This document shows positions 54,955 to 63,826 of a DNA stretch of 64,000 nt, piece by piece; the first letter of the stretch is position 1, and the number at the start of each line of letters is the position of its first letter. Both the position numbers and the translations under genes were made by a program. Origin of the DNA: Algoriphagus sediminis (GTDB lineage: Bacteria; Bacteroidota; Bacteroidia; Cytophagales; Cyclobacteriaceae); contig NZ_JAUEPH010000005.1 of assembly GCF_030403435.1 (NCBI RefSeq), positions 348,667 through 412,666 on the forward strand, given 5' to 3'. The notes below the pieces were generated by a model. It worked only from the letters and a program-made list of their open reading frames with translations, searched no databases and had not been told where the DNA came from.

Positions 54955-56352
54955 CTAATCTTTTCTCTGAACCGGCACTAGGGCCTTTTTTCCAAAAAAA
55001 CTTCCTAGTAGCATTCCCAATAAACTGGCGCAAATACCATAGAGGGTAGAATCAATCGTGGTTTCAAGTAAATAGCAAATAAACCAGGTTCCTCCCCCAG
55101 CAAGAATGGATGCCCATGCCCCAGTGGAATTTGCTCTTTTCCAGTGAACCCCAAAAATAAAGGGAACCACCAAGCTCGAAAACATGAGGCTAAGGGAGGC
55201 AACAAGCAGATCAATAATATTGCTTTGAGTAATGGCAATGGCACAGGAAATAATCGCAACCAGAAGAATGCTAAGACGGGTGAAAAGCAAAAGATTTTTG
55301 TCCGATAATCCTTTGAAATAGGGTTTAACGAGATTTTCGCCGATTACCGTGGCAGGGGCTAGCATCGCCCCCGAGGAAGTGCTCATGATAGCAGAGATTA
55401 AGGCTCCATAAAATAGAATTTGAAGAGGTACTGGAGTGAATTTATTTACCAGTTCTGGAATTAGACTTTGTCCATCCTCTAGAAATGCGAGCTCAGGATG
55501 AACCTTGATAGCTGCGATAGCGATCAAATAAGGGATGGTAGACACCAGAATGATTAACCCTGAACTGAGAATCAAGCCTCTTACCGCTGCTTTTTCTGAT
55601 TTTGCAGAAAATACACGTTGATAAATCTCTTGGCCCGGTAAGGCACCCACAGCGATAGCAAGAAATGTCGCCAAGAAATCTGACAAATTTTCCAGACCGG
55701 GTGGAGGAAATAAAGAGTAAAAGCTCTCATCCTGACTAGCCAGTGCAGACTCTATTCCTCCCACTTGATCCAATAACGGAAAAAGTAAAAAAATCAGTCC
55801 TACTACAATCAAAACACTCTGGACCATATCCGTATAGGATACAGCCCACATTCCCCCCACATAGGTATAAACCACCACCGATAAAGCTCCGAGTAAAATA
55901 CCTGAGACTAGTGAGATATTCAGGACGCTTTGAAATAGAAATCCCAATGCTACAAGCTGCGCCGCAATCCAATGTGGGTATGAGAGGATGGTGATCAAAG
56001 AAAAAGCAAATTCCAATTTCTGATTAAATCGTTCCCTTATAAAATCACCAATGGTTCGGTAGTTATGCTTATACAATTGCTTTGCAAAAAAAATAGCAAC
56101 CAAAAACAAGCAAAGACCTTCCCCAAAAGTAAGAGCGACGTAAGTTGAAAAGCCATTTTGTATAAATTCGGCAGGATTACCTACCACTTGGTTTGACCCA
56201 AACCAGGTTGCAAAAAGTGTCACTCCTACAAATGCGGTAGAAAGTGATTTTCCCGCTAATGTAAAGTCCTCAGAAGTCTTTACTTTTTTAGACGCCCAGA
56301 ATCCTATCCCTAAAGTAGCTGCAATGAAAAAAGGAATAAAAAGACTCACCAT
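54955..56352 (-). CDS. Sodium:solute symporter family protein
   Basis: 465 aa with about 13 hydrophobic segments, the layout of the SSS (LeuT-fold) family. The early ATWFGSNQVVGNPAEF and later GALPGQEIYQRVFSAKSEKAA segments match SSS signatures, the latter the most conserved stretch around helices 5-6. Substrate not predictable (choline, proline, pantothenate and sugars all occur). It lies between the Ldh2-type dehydrogenase gene (67 bp upstream) and the Cys-motif protein; co-transcription with the dehydrogenase is possible and would suggest a hydroxy-acid substrate, but this is weak. Confidence 0.88.
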   Translation of the reverse strand: MVSLFIPFFIAATLGIGFWASKKVKTSEDFTLAGKSLSTAFVGVTLFATWFGSNQVVGNPAEFIQNGFSTYVALTFGEGLCLFLVAIFFAKQLYKHNYRTIGDFIRERFNQKLEFAFSLITILSYPHWIAAQLVALGFLFQSVLNISLVSGILLGALSVVVYTYVGGMWAVSYTDMVQSVLIVVGLIFLLFPLLDQVGGIESALASQDESFYSLFPPPGLENLSDFLATFLAIAVGALPGQEIYQRVFSAKSEKAAVRGLILSSGLIILVSTIPYLIAIAAIKVHPELAFLEDGQSLIPELVNKFTPVPLQILFYGALISAIMSTSSGAMLAPATVIGENLVKPYFKGLSDKNLLLFTRLSILLVAIISCAIAITQSNIIDLLVASLSLMFSSLVVPFIFGVHWKRANSTGAWASILAGGGTWFICYLLETTIDSTLYGICASLLGMLLGSFFGKKALVPVQRKD

Positions 56353-56419
56353 AGGCTGGATGTGGGGTTATAATTCAACCCAGAAACGCCGAATATACAA
56401 AGTCCTAGAGAAACTGGGA

Positions 56420-57490
56420 TTAGAATTCTACCCCAAACCGCTCACTCAATTCTTTCAAATCTTGAACAACGGGCTCCAGTAAAGGGATTCCGTTTTCCAT
56501 CCTTTCAGCTTCAAGAATCCGTTCAGGATCTCCTGGGATTAGCACTTTTTCGTTTCCTGGGGTAGTTTCCGATTCTCTGAATCGTTTGATCCAATTGTCC
56601 ATGTGGGATTTAAATTCATCAGCTGGACGGAAAGCATCCACTCGCATGGCTCCAAAAAAATGGCCGATTCCTTCTCCAACTGGATTAGGATCAGGGTCTA
56701 AAAATGCCACAAATGGAGGAACCCAAGGCCCGTAATTTGCCCCGGACAATACAGCTGAGAATATATCCACAATGGACCCTAAAGCATAACCCTTATGCGA
56801 TCCATGAATGCGGTCACCACCTAGTGGAAGCAAGGCTCCTCCGTCCTTTACTCCTGTGGGGGACTGAGTTGGCTTACCTGATTTATCTTGAATCCAACCT
56901 TCAGGAGCATCTTCTCCCTTCCGCTGTAGTATTTCCAGTTTTCCATTTGCTGCCGTGGTAGTTGCCATATCGGCTACAAAGGGAGGTTCCTGATTCGCAG
57001 GTATGGCCACTGAAATCGGATTTGTTCCCAGAAGCCTTTCTTTGGAAAATGTTGGGCTTACCAAAGGGCTGGCATTGGTCAGGGAAAGTCCAATCATATC
57101 TTTCTCGAGGGCCATCATCGCATGGTAGCCAGCGATACCGTAATGGTTTGAATTCTTGACTGATACCCATCCTGTACCTACTTTTTCAGCTTTGGCCATA
57201 GCCACCTCCATCGCATAAGGAGCGACTATTAGACCAAGTCCGGCATCGCCATCGATCACCGCTGTGGAAGGTGTTTCATGTACGATTTTTATGTCAGGCG
57301 TTAGGTTTATTCTACCCTTCTCCCAAAGCCTCACATAGCCAGAGAGCCTAGCCACACCATGACTATCTACCCCTCTGAGGTCAGCTGAAAGTAAAACATC
57401 TGCTGCTGTTTTGGCTTGATCTTCAGGACAGCCGATTTTATGAAGAAGTCGAAGGGTAAAACTGTGGAGTTGTTCGAAAGTATAATTCAT
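56420..57490 (-). CDS. Malate/L-lactate dehydrogenase family (Ldh2-type) oxidoreductase
   Basis: 356 aa from the ATG at 57490; a longer in-frame reading starting at 57592 would run into the end of the ppx gene and lacks conservation. The NAD(P)-dependent family (not the Rossmann malate dehydrogenases) is shown by LLSADLRGVDSHGVARLSGYV near residue 35-55, with its conserved His, then NSNHYGIAGYHAM and HKGYALGSIVDIFSAVLSGA. Substrates in the family include malate, lactate, ureidoglycolate and 2,3-diketogulonate; which applies is unknown. Confidence 0.88.
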   Translation of the reverse strand: MNYTFEQLHSFTLRLLHKIGCPEDQAKTAADVLLSADLRGVDSHGVARLSGYVRLWEKGRINLTPDIKIVHETPSTAVIDGDAGLGLIVAPYAMEVAMAKAEKVGTGWVSVKNSNHYGIAGYHAMMALEKDMIGLSLTNASPLVSPTFSKERLLGTNPISVAIPANQEPPFVADMATTTAANGKLEILQRKGEDAPEGWIQDKSGKPTQSPTGVKDGGALLPLGGDRIHGSHKGYALGSIVDIFSAVLSGANYGPWVPPFVAFLDPDPNPVGEGIGHFFGAMRVDAFRPADEFKSHMDNWIKRFRESETTPGNEKVLIPGDPERILEAERMENGIPLLEPVVQDLKELSERFGVEF

Positions 57491-57542
57491 ACTATGCTGA
57501 AATGGGCTCGTAAAATACCTTCTGCTTTGATGTCTTGCAACC

Positions 57543-58496
57543 TTAAACGGACTTTGGGTCCATGCTTTTATGCACCAGGCTAGAAATGGCACCTTCCTTC
57601 AAGGCATAATGAGAGCATGTGATAGAAGGAACTGGTACATATTGAAGGATAAAATTGATCAGGCAGGAAGCCACCACAATCATATCCACTCGCATGGGAA
57701 TCATTCCTGGAATCAAAAGCCTTTCTTCCCGGGTTTTGATCATTAAATTTTTATGAATGATTTGATAGTCCTTGGTCGGTAATTGGAAAACATGACGTCC
57801 GGTCAGTTTGCACTGCAAAAGCGACTCAAAATAAATGTCGGTGAGTGTATCGAAGGTCCCGGAAGCACCAACCAAACCAGTGGGCTGATATTTTTCTATG
57901 GCTTCCAGCAAAGGTGATAGCTGTTCCACTAGATAGGCGTTCATGGCTGACACCTCCTCGGGTAAAATCGGATCATGGTGGTGAAACTTCTCAAGAAGTC
58001 GTTGTCCTCCTATTTCGAAGCTTTGCTTCCAAAGTGATGATTCTTCTGTGCCTATGATGAATTCGACAGAACCACCACCGATGTCCATCATCAGCTCCCT
58101 ATGACCATTGAGTGATCCCGAAAGTTTGATGCCCTGATAAATTAATTCGGCCTCTTCTTCTCCGGAAATTACTTTGATGTTAATATCCAGTTCTTCTTTT
58201 ACCCTTTTGACGAAGTCCGGGCCATTTTTAGCATTGCGCACTGCGCTGGTAGCAAAAGCAAAAATTTCTGTGATATCTCGATTCTCAATTTTGGCTTTGA
58301 AATCAGCCAAGGTAATCATCGCCCTTTCAATCGCGTCATCCGCAAGAGTGTTCCGGTTAATTCCCCCTTTGCCAATTTTTACTGGCACCTTTTCCTTATA
58401 AACCGTCTCAAAACCAAACTCATCCATTTCCACGATGAGTAGGTGAAACGTGTTCGTTCCCATATCAATTACCGCTGCCTGATGCGAATTATCCAT
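57543..58496 (-). CDS. Exopolyphosphatase / guanosine pentaphosphatase family (Ppx/GppA)
   Basis: 317 aa with only the two ASKHA actin-like domains, lacking the C-terminal HD-like domain of E. coli Ppx. Phosphate-binding motifs DMGTNTFHLLIVE (11-23) and DIGGGSVEFI are intact, with Glu in EEAELIYQG. It may hydrolyse polyphosphate or pppGpp. A TATATTCG sequence upstream is one base off the -7 consensus. Ends 52 bp before the Ldh2-type start. Confidence 0.9.
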   Translation of the reverse strand: MDNSHQAAVIDMGTNTFHLLIVEMDEFGFETVYKEKVPVKIGKGGINRNTLADDAIERAMITLADFKAKIENRDITEIFAFATSAVRNAKNGPDFVKRVKEELDINIKVISGEEEAELIYQGIKLSGSLNGHRELMMDIGGGSVEFIIGTEESSLWKQSFEIGGQRLLEKFHHHDPILPEEVSAMNAYLVEQLSPLLEAIEKYQPTGLVGASGTFDTLTDIYFESLLQCKLTGRHVFQLPTKDYQIIHKNLMIKTREERLLIPGMIPMRVDMIVVASCLINFILQYVPVPSITCSHYALKEGAISSLVHKSMDPKSV

Positions 58497-58649
58497 TGCC
58501 TAAATTTTCGATGGGGCGAATATAGAATTTATTTAAAAAAAACACGGATATGAGTCATTAGATTAAGAACTGAATTTTGAATACATTCCGATTTGTGGTA
58601 CAAACTCACCCTACCACATAATATTTTTTAAAGAACGTCTAAAGGCCAC

Positions 58650-58657
58650 TATATTTG
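58650..58657 (+). promoter_or_regulatory. Putative -7 promoter element for the carboxylase gene
   Basis: TATATTTG, exact TAnnTTTG match, 20 nt before the start codon at 58678, in the 181-bp divergent gap with ppx. Confidence 0.48.
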
Positions 58658-58677
58658 AAGCGATAAAATATTTATGA

Positions 58678-60261
58678 ATGACCGACCCAAATAGACCAAT
58701 CAACAAACCTCTAACCAAGGCTGAAAAAAGTGCTGAATTAAAAAGGAAGAATGAAGAGGCGCTCCTCGGGGGTGGACAGAAAAGGATCGATTCGCAACAT
58801 AGCAAAGGAAAGCTTACCGCCAGAGAACGCATTGACATGTTTCTGGATCCGGGGACATTCCAGGAAATAGATAAGTTCGTTATGCACCGTACCAAAGATT
58901 TTGGTTTGGACAAAGAACACTATCTGGGTGACGGTGTGGTGACAGGGTACGGAAAAGTGAATGGGCGGTTAGTCTTTTTATATTCTCAGGATTTTACAGT
59001 TTTTGGAGGGTCTCTCTCAGAGACTCATGCAGAAAAGATTTGTAAAATCATGGATATGGCCATGAAGAATGGTGCGCCGGTAGTTGGACTTAATGATTCT
59101 GGTGGAGCTCGAATTCAAGAAGGTGTGAATTCACTCGGTGGCTATGCGGATATTTTTTATCGAAATACCCTTGCCTCAGGGGTGGTTCCGCAGATTTCTG
59201 CCATTATGGGCCCATGTGCAGGAGGAGCGGTTTACTCTCCCGCAATCACAGATTTTATCCTAATGGTGGAAAATACTTCTTACATGTTTGTGACAGGGCC
59301 TAATGTGGTGAAAACTGTTACTCAGGAAACCGTATCAGCTGAAGAGCTCGGAGGAGCCTCAGCCCATAGTACCAAAAGTGGAGTGACTCATTTTGCTTGT
59401 GCCAATGAGGTGGAATGCCTGGAGCATGTGAAAAAGATTCTGAGCTACCTTCCGCAGAATTGCGAGGAAACTGCACCTGTATATCCTTATGAAAATGGTG
59501 GAGATGAGATCAGGCCTGAACTAGAAGATTTGGTTCCTGACAATCCTAATCATCCATATGACATCCGCGAAGTTATAAGCGGAATTGTGGATTCAGAATC
59601 ATTCCTTGAAGTGCATGAGAATTATGCAGATAATATCGTGGTGGGTTTTGCAAGAATTGCAGGAAGAAGCATTGGAGTAGTCGGAAATCAACCGCAGTCC
59701 ATGGCCGGAGTTCTTGATAATCATGCGTCCACCAAGGCTGCACGTTTTGTAAGGACTTGCGATAGTTATAATGTACCTCTCTTGGTTTTGGTCGATGTGC
59801 CCGGTTTTCTTCCTGGAACTGATCAAGAGTGGAATGGAATTATCAGCAATGGGGCAAAGCTGCTTTATGCTTTCTCTGAAGCGACCGTTCCTAGAATAAC
59901 CGTGATCACAAGAAAAGCTTATGGAGGTGCCTATGATGTTATGAATTCAAAGCACATCGGTGCGGACTTGAATTATGCATGGCCTACAGCTGAAATTGCG
60001 GTGATGGGAGCCAAAGGAGCGGCAGAGATTATTTTTAAAAAGGAAATTTCGGAAGCAGAAAATCCTCAGACCAAGATCGATGAAAAGGTAGAAGAATATA
60101 CTGCCAAGTTTGCCAATCCTTACAGAGCCGCTCACAGGGGCTATATCGATGAGGTCATTAATCCCTCTGAAACCAGAGCAAAACTGATCACGGCATTTCA
60201 AATGCTTGAGAATAAAGTAGATCGAATTCCGAGAAAAAAACACGGGAACATTCCTCTTTGA
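58678..60261 (+). CDS. Acyl-CoA carboxylase, carboxyltransferase (beta) subunit
   Basis: 527 aa crotonase-fold carboxyltransferase, the length of propionyl-/methylcrotonyl-CoA carboxylase beta chains. The N-terminal half has [30 protein letters not shown] and [13 protein letters not shown] (CoA oxyanion region). The C-terminal half has [14 protein letters not shown] and [10 protein letters not shown] (biotin side). Most similar in feel to PccB, making methylmalonyl-CoA from propionyl-CoA. The biotin carboxylase and biotin carrier are not adjacent. A nearby upstream ATG (58674) is out of frame. Followed 26 bp later by the M42 peptidase gene. Confidence 0.92.
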   Translation: MTDPNRPINKPLTKAEKSAELKRKNEEALLGGGQKRIDSQHSKGKLTARERIDMFLDPGTFQEIDKFVMHRTKDFGLDKEHYLGDGVVTGYGKVNGRLVFLYSQDFTVFGGSLSETHAEKICKIMDMAMKNGAPVVGLNDSGGARIQEGVNSLGGYADIFYRNTLASGVVPQISAIMGPCAGGAVYSPAITDFILMVENTSYMFVTGPNVVKTVTQETVSAEELGGASAHSTKSGVTHFACANEVECLEHVKKILSYLPQNCEETAPVYPYENGGDEIRPELEDLVPDNPNHPYDIREVISGIVDSESFLEVHENYADNIVVGFARIAGRSIGVVGNQPQSMAGVLDNHASTKAARFVRTCDSYNVPLLVLVDVPGFLPGTDQEWNGIISNGAKLLYAFSEATVPRITVITRKAYGGAYDVMNSKHIGADLNYAWPTAEIAVMGAKGAAEIIFKKEISEAENPQTKIDEKVEEYTAKFANPYRAAHRGYIDEVINPSETRAKLITAFQMLENKVDRIPRKKHGNIPL

Positions 60262-60287
60262 TCTTGTTTCCCCAGAAAAGAAAAAAC

Positions 60288-61352
60288 ATGGACGCTAAAG
60301 AGTTTTTATACAAATACTTAAATAATGCTTCACCTACAGGATTCGAGGCATCAGGTCAGCAGATTTGGTTGGATTATATCAAGCCGTATGTGGATAGTCA
60401 TTTTACAGACAGCTATGGAACCGCAGTGGCAGTGATCAACCCAGATGCAGAATTTAAGGTAGTAATTGAAGCGCATGCGGATGAAATCAGCTGGTTTGTG
60501 AATTATATCAACTCAGATGGCTACATCTATGTCACCCGAAACGGAGGATCAGATCATATGATCGCACCTTCCATGAGGGTGAATATTCATACGGATAAGG
60601 GTATCGTTCCTGGAGTTTTTGGATGGCCAGCTATCCATGTAAGGAAATCAGGCAAAGAGGACAGTCCAACCATGGAGAATATCTTTATAGACGTGGGAGC
60701 TCGCTCTAAAGAGGATGTTGAAAAGCTAGGAATCCATGTGGGTTGCGTGATCACATTTAAAGATGAGTTGCTTGAGCTGAATGATAAATTTTATTCTGGA
60801 AGAGCTTTGGATAATCGAATTGGTGGATACATGATCGCTCAGGTAGCCAGAAAGCTAAAGGAGTCAGGTGATAAATTACCATTTGGCTTATATGTGGTTA
60901 ATTCTGTTCAGGAGGAAATAGGACTTCGAGGTGCGCAAATGATCGCGGAGAAGATCCAACCTAATGTTGCGATAATTACTGATGTTTGTCATGACACTAC
61001 GGCACCCATGTATAATAAAATAAAAAGTGGGGATCAGGTAGCCGGTAAAGGTCCTGTGTTGACCTATGGGGCATCGGTACATAAAAAGCTTCTGGACCTC
61101 ATCATCGATTCGGCAAAAAAGAATGACATTCCTTTTCAACGATCAGCTGCTTCAAGGGTAACAGGAACTGATACTGATGCTTTTGCTTACTCAAATGATG
61201 GAGTTCCGTCAGCTTTGATATCTCTTCCTTTAAAGTATATGCATACCACAGTTGAAACTGCCAGTAAGGATGATATTGAACAGGTCATAAATCTGATGTA
61301 CACGTTCGTGAAGGAGTTTGACCCATCCTTCGATTTCAAATATGTGAGCTAA
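60288..61352 (+). CDS. M42-family metallo-aminopeptidase
   Basis: 354 aa from the ATG at 60288; an in-frame TTG at 60258 overlaps the carboxylase gene and is unlikely. Co-catalytic metal ligands are visible in EAHADEISW (His, Asp context), GRALDNRIGG, VQEEIGLRGA (catalytic Glu pair) and ITDVCHDT, with a late His in KYMHTTVET. Forms large tetrahedral dodecamers in studied homologues and trims peptides in the cytoplasm. Probably co-transcribed with the carboxylase gene and the BtuF-like gene that follows after 11 bp. Confidence 0.92.
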   Translation: MDAKEFLYKYLNNASPTGFEASGQQIWLDYIKPYVDSHFTDSYGTAVAVINPDAEFKVVIEAHADEISWFVNYINSDGYIYVTRNGGSDHMIAPSMRVNIHTDKGIVPGVFGWPAIHVRKSGKEDSPTMENIFIDVGARSKEDVEKLGIHVGCVITFKDELLELNDKFYSGRALDNRIGGYMIAQVARKLKESGDKLPFGLYVVNSVQEEIGLRGAQMIAEKIQPNVAIITDVCHDTTAPMYNKIKSGDQVAGKGPVLTYGASVHKKLLDLIIDSAKKNDIPFQRSAASRVTGTDTDAFAYSNDGVPSALISLPLKYMHTTVETASKDDIEQVINLMYTFVKEFDPSFDFKYVS

Positions 61353-61363
61353 TCTTCTCGATT

Positions 61364-62125
61364 ATGCTCTTCACTGATCAGCTAAATAGAAAAATTACTA
61401 TCCCCTCTCCACCAAAGAGAGTGGTTTCCTTGGTACCATCCCAAACTGAACTACTCGTGGATTTAGGATTAGAGGAAAGGCTGGTTGGAGTGACCAAGTT
61501 TTGCGTTCATCCTTCCCATCTTAGGAAGTCCAAGACAATAGTAGGAGGGACCAAGGATTACCGTTTCGAGCAGATTGATCAATTGAAACCAGATTTGATC
61601 ATAGGCAACAAGGAAGAGAATAACCGGGATGGGATAGAGACACTTGCTCAGAAATACCCCGTTTGGTTAAGCGATATTTCCAGCTTAAAGGAAAACAATC
61701 ATATGATACTGGAATTAGGAAAGATTTTCCAGGTATCAGAAAAGGCTGAGTCCTTGGTCAAGGAGATAAATTCTTCTTTTGAAAAGCCTATGGAGAGCAA
61801 GGGCTCTGCTGTGTATCTGATTTGGAATAAGCCTCTGATGGCTGCAGGCCAAAGCACCTTTATTGATTTCATGCTTAAAATTGCTGGATTTACCAATGCC
61901 ACTCGGAGAGATAGATATCCGGAGATAACTGATAAAGAATTAAAATCCCTTAGCCCAAATCATTTATTATTAAGCTCCGAGCCCTTTCCCTTCAAAAGGA
62001 AGCATATTGATTATTTTCAGTCGCTTTTACCAAATACGAAAATCAAATTGGTAGATGGAGAAATGTTTTCCTGGTATGGTTCAAGGCTTTTGAAGTCCGC
62101 AGATTACTTTCGGAGCCTCAAGTGA
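61364..62125 (+). CDS. BtuF-like helical-backbone metal/cobalamin-binding protein without signal peptide
   Basis: 253 aa, periplasmic-binding-protein class III fold: RVVSLVPSQTELLVDLGLEERLVGVTKFC at the start, KPDLIIGNKEEN, a backbone helix near 115-135, and HLLLSSEPFPFKRKH in the second lobe. Homologues bind vitamin B12, haem or siderophores for ABC import. There is no N-terminal signal or lipobox, so either the start is elsewhere (none seen upstream in frame) or the protein is cytoplasmic, which makes a transport role uncertain. 11 bp after the M42 peptidase gene. Confidence 0.8.
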   Translation: MLFTDQLNRKITIPSPPKRVVSLVPSQTELLVDLGLEERLVGVTKFCVHPSHLRKSKTIVGGTKDYRFEQIDQLKPDLIIGNKEENNRDGIETLAQKYPVWLSDISSLKENNHMILELGKIFQVSEKAESLVKEINSSFEKPMESKGSAVYLIWNKPLMAAGQSTFIDFMLKIAGFTNATRRDRYPEITDKELKSLSPNHLLLSSEPFPFKRKHIDYFQSLLPNTKIKLVDGEMFSWYGSRLLKSADYFRSLK

Positions 62126-62225
62126 CCAATTTACCGCTTGTGAAAAAGTGGCACCACATTCTTTTGATCACCAAATTTTAAGGCGTAATTTGACTTCTTT
62201 AAAAAAATTGATAAAGTATACGCAT

Positions 62226-62996
62226 ATGAAGATAAGAAAATACCTTTTAGCAGGAATGATTTCCATCCTGGCTTTGGGCTGCAGCCCAGAAAAAACAGAA
62301 GAAGTATCTGAAGCTGAGACGGCAGATACCATAGTCCCTGAGGTAATGGATAATTCACTCAATGAGTCTGAAAAAGCAGATGGTTGGATGCTCCTTTTTG
62401 ACGGGGAGACTATGGATGGTTGGCGAGCTTTTAATGGTGATGAATTACCTGAAACCTGGATTGTGGAGGATGGAGCCATGAAGGCATTAGGCGCCGGTGG
62501 TGATATCGGAGGAGATATTGTCTTTGGACCCATGGAATTTGAGGAATTCGAGTTAGAGTTTACCTGGAAAATCGAAGAAGGCGGGAATAGTGGTGTAATG
62601 TATCATGTGGTGGAGGATCCAAAATATAAAGCGCCGTATGAAACTGGACCTGAATATCAGGTTATTGATCAGCTCGGATTTCCTGACCCACTTGAAAAAT
62701 GGCAATCTCTCGCTGCTGATTATGCGATGTATGAACCAGATTTTGAAGGAGTGGTGAAACCAGCTGGGGAGTGGAATACATCAAGGATAGTATTCACTAA
62801 TGAAGGAGCTTCCTACTGGCTAAATGGTAAAAAAACTGTTGAGTTTGTTCCTTATTCTGAGGACTGGACTACCAGGAGGAACTCAGGTAAGTGGGATGAT
62901 TTTCCTGATTATGCCATTGCTAAAAGCGGCTTGATCGCACTTCAGGATCATGGTGCAGAAGCTTGGTTTAAAAATATAAAAATCAGAAAGCTATGA
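62226..62996 (+). CDS. DUF1080 lipoprotein (3-keto-glycoside hydrolase-like)
   Basis: 256 aa from the ATG at 62226, where a lipoprotein signal begins (KIRKYLLAGMISILALGCSP; lipobox LALG-Cys19). An upstream in-frame GTG at 62148 would bury it. The acidic linker (about 22-50) leads to the DUF1080 domain: WMLLFDGETMDGWRAF, WIVEDGAMKALG, the NSGVMYHVVEDP strand, EYQVIDQ and a C-terminal GLIALQDHGAEAWFKNIKIR. Cell-surface or periplasmic; acts presumably on 3-keto sugars. Stop and next start overlap as ATGA. Confidence 0.88.
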   Translation: MKIRKYLLAGMISILALGCSPEKTEEVSEAETADTIVPEVMDNSLNESEKADGWMLLFDGETMDGWRAFNGDELPETWIVEDGAMKALGAGGDIGGDIVFGPMEFEEFELEFTWKIEEGGNSGVMYHVVEDPKYKAPYETGPEYQVIDQLGFPDPLEKWQSLAADYAMYEPDFEGVVKPAGEWNTSRIVFTNEGASYWLNGKKTVEFVPYSEDWTTRRNSGKWDDFPDYAIAKSGLIALQDHGAEAWFKNIKIRKL

Positions 62997-63586
62997 GAAG
63001 GTATTTTGGATTACTGACCGCATTGTTGATTTCTTTCTCGGCTTTCAGCCAAAGCGAGAGTTTGTTCAATGGAAAGGATTTGGAAGGATGGGAAATTTAC
63101 GGAACTGAGAAATGGTATGTGGAAGATGGTCTTCTGGTATCCGAGAGTGGCCCTGATAAGGGTTATGGTTACTTAGGTACAACCAGAAATTTCAAGGATT
63201 TTGAGTTGACGGTAGAGTTTAAGCAGGAGGCTAATGGGAATAGCGGTGTCTTCATTCGATCCACAGTAGATGGGACTAAGGTCTCTGGCTGGCAGGTGGA
63301 AGTAGCTCCTCCAGGAAGTAACACCGGAGGCATTTATGAGTCTTACGGGAGAGGTTGGTTGATACAACCAGAGCCTGAAAAAGATAAAGCCTTGAAGTTC
63401 GGTGACTGGAATACCATGAGGATTGTGGTAAAAGGAGATAGAGTCACCAGTTATCTAAACGGCCAGGAAATGGTTGACTATGAAGATGAAAAGATTGGAG
63501 ATGGAGAAGGTGGCGTTTTGCTCCAGATTCATGATGGTGGAGGAATTAAAGTTTATTGGAGAAACTTAGAGATTAAAGAATTGTAG
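62993..63586 (+). CDS. Secreted DUF1080 protein
   Basis: 197 aa with a signal peptide (about 1-19, cleavage near AFSQ). DUF1080 core: SLFNGKDLEGWEIYG, WYVEDGLLVSE, NSGVFIRSTVDG, WQVEVAPPGSNTGGIYESYGRGW, and GVLLQIHDGGGIKVYWRNLEIK at the end. It is shorter than the lipoprotein next to it but same architecture; the 4-bp overlap shows they are made together and may act as a pair on one substrate. Followed by a strong terminator. Confidence 0.88.
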   Translation: MRRYFGLLTALLISFSAFSQSESLFNGKDLEGWEIYGTEKWYVEDGLLVSESGPDKGYGYLGTTRNFKDFELTVEFKQEANGNSGVFIRSTVDGTKVSGWQVEVAPPGSNTGGIYESYGRGWLIQPEPEKDKALKFGDWNTMRIVVKGDRVTSYLNGQEMVDYEDEKIGDGEGGVLLQIHDGGGIKVYWRNLEIKEL

Positions 63587-63611
63587 CCCCTGGCTTTAAA
63601 CGAATTTGATT

Positions 63612-63643
63612 AAACCTCCTGAATATTTTTCAGGAGGTTTTTT
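63612..63643 (+). terminator. Intrinsic terminator after the DUF1080 pair
   Basis: Stem of 10-11 bp (63612-63622 with 63630-63640), A/T-rich loop, then T's to 63643. Confidence 0.88.
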
Positions 63644-63681
63644 GTTTTCCTTTCTGAAAAGAATCGACAAATAATTAGTAT

Positions 63682-63697
63682 TTTCTAGTGCTAGAAA
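63682..63697. repeat. Short inverted repeat upstream of the putative rrn promoter
   Basis: TTTCTAG-TG-CTAGAAA, perfect 7-bp arms, in a gene-free stretch about 100 bp upstream of the promoter at 63796. May be an operator or chance in AT-rich DNA. Confidence 0.25.
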
Positions 63698-63795
63698 GAA
63701 TAAAATCAGCGATATTTGCAATCCTGTTTTGGCGAAAGGCCGGGATGGTTGTTGTAGAGAGGGGTTGAGATTAGGAATTTTTTTTACTTCAGGGT

Positions 63796-63826
63796 ATTGG
63801 AAGTTAAAAATGATCGATTACCTTTG
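63796..63826 (+). promoter_or_regulatory. Strong promoter, probably of a ribosomal RNA operon
   Basis: TTG at 63797-63799, 19-nt spacer, TACCTTTG at 63819-63826: both Bacteroidota elements at ideal spacing. The downstream CACTCCC and G-rich start region are typical of stable-RNA promoters in this phylum. Confidence 0.65.

Noticed and set aside
57491..57592. Extended N-terminus of the Ldh2-type dehydrogenase
   Set aside because: The extra residues are basic and not family-like and overlap the ppx gene; the ATG at 57490 opens the conserved domain.
62148..62225. GTG start for the DUF1080 lipoprotein
   Set aside because: Would bury the lipoprotein signal and lipobox that begin at 62226.
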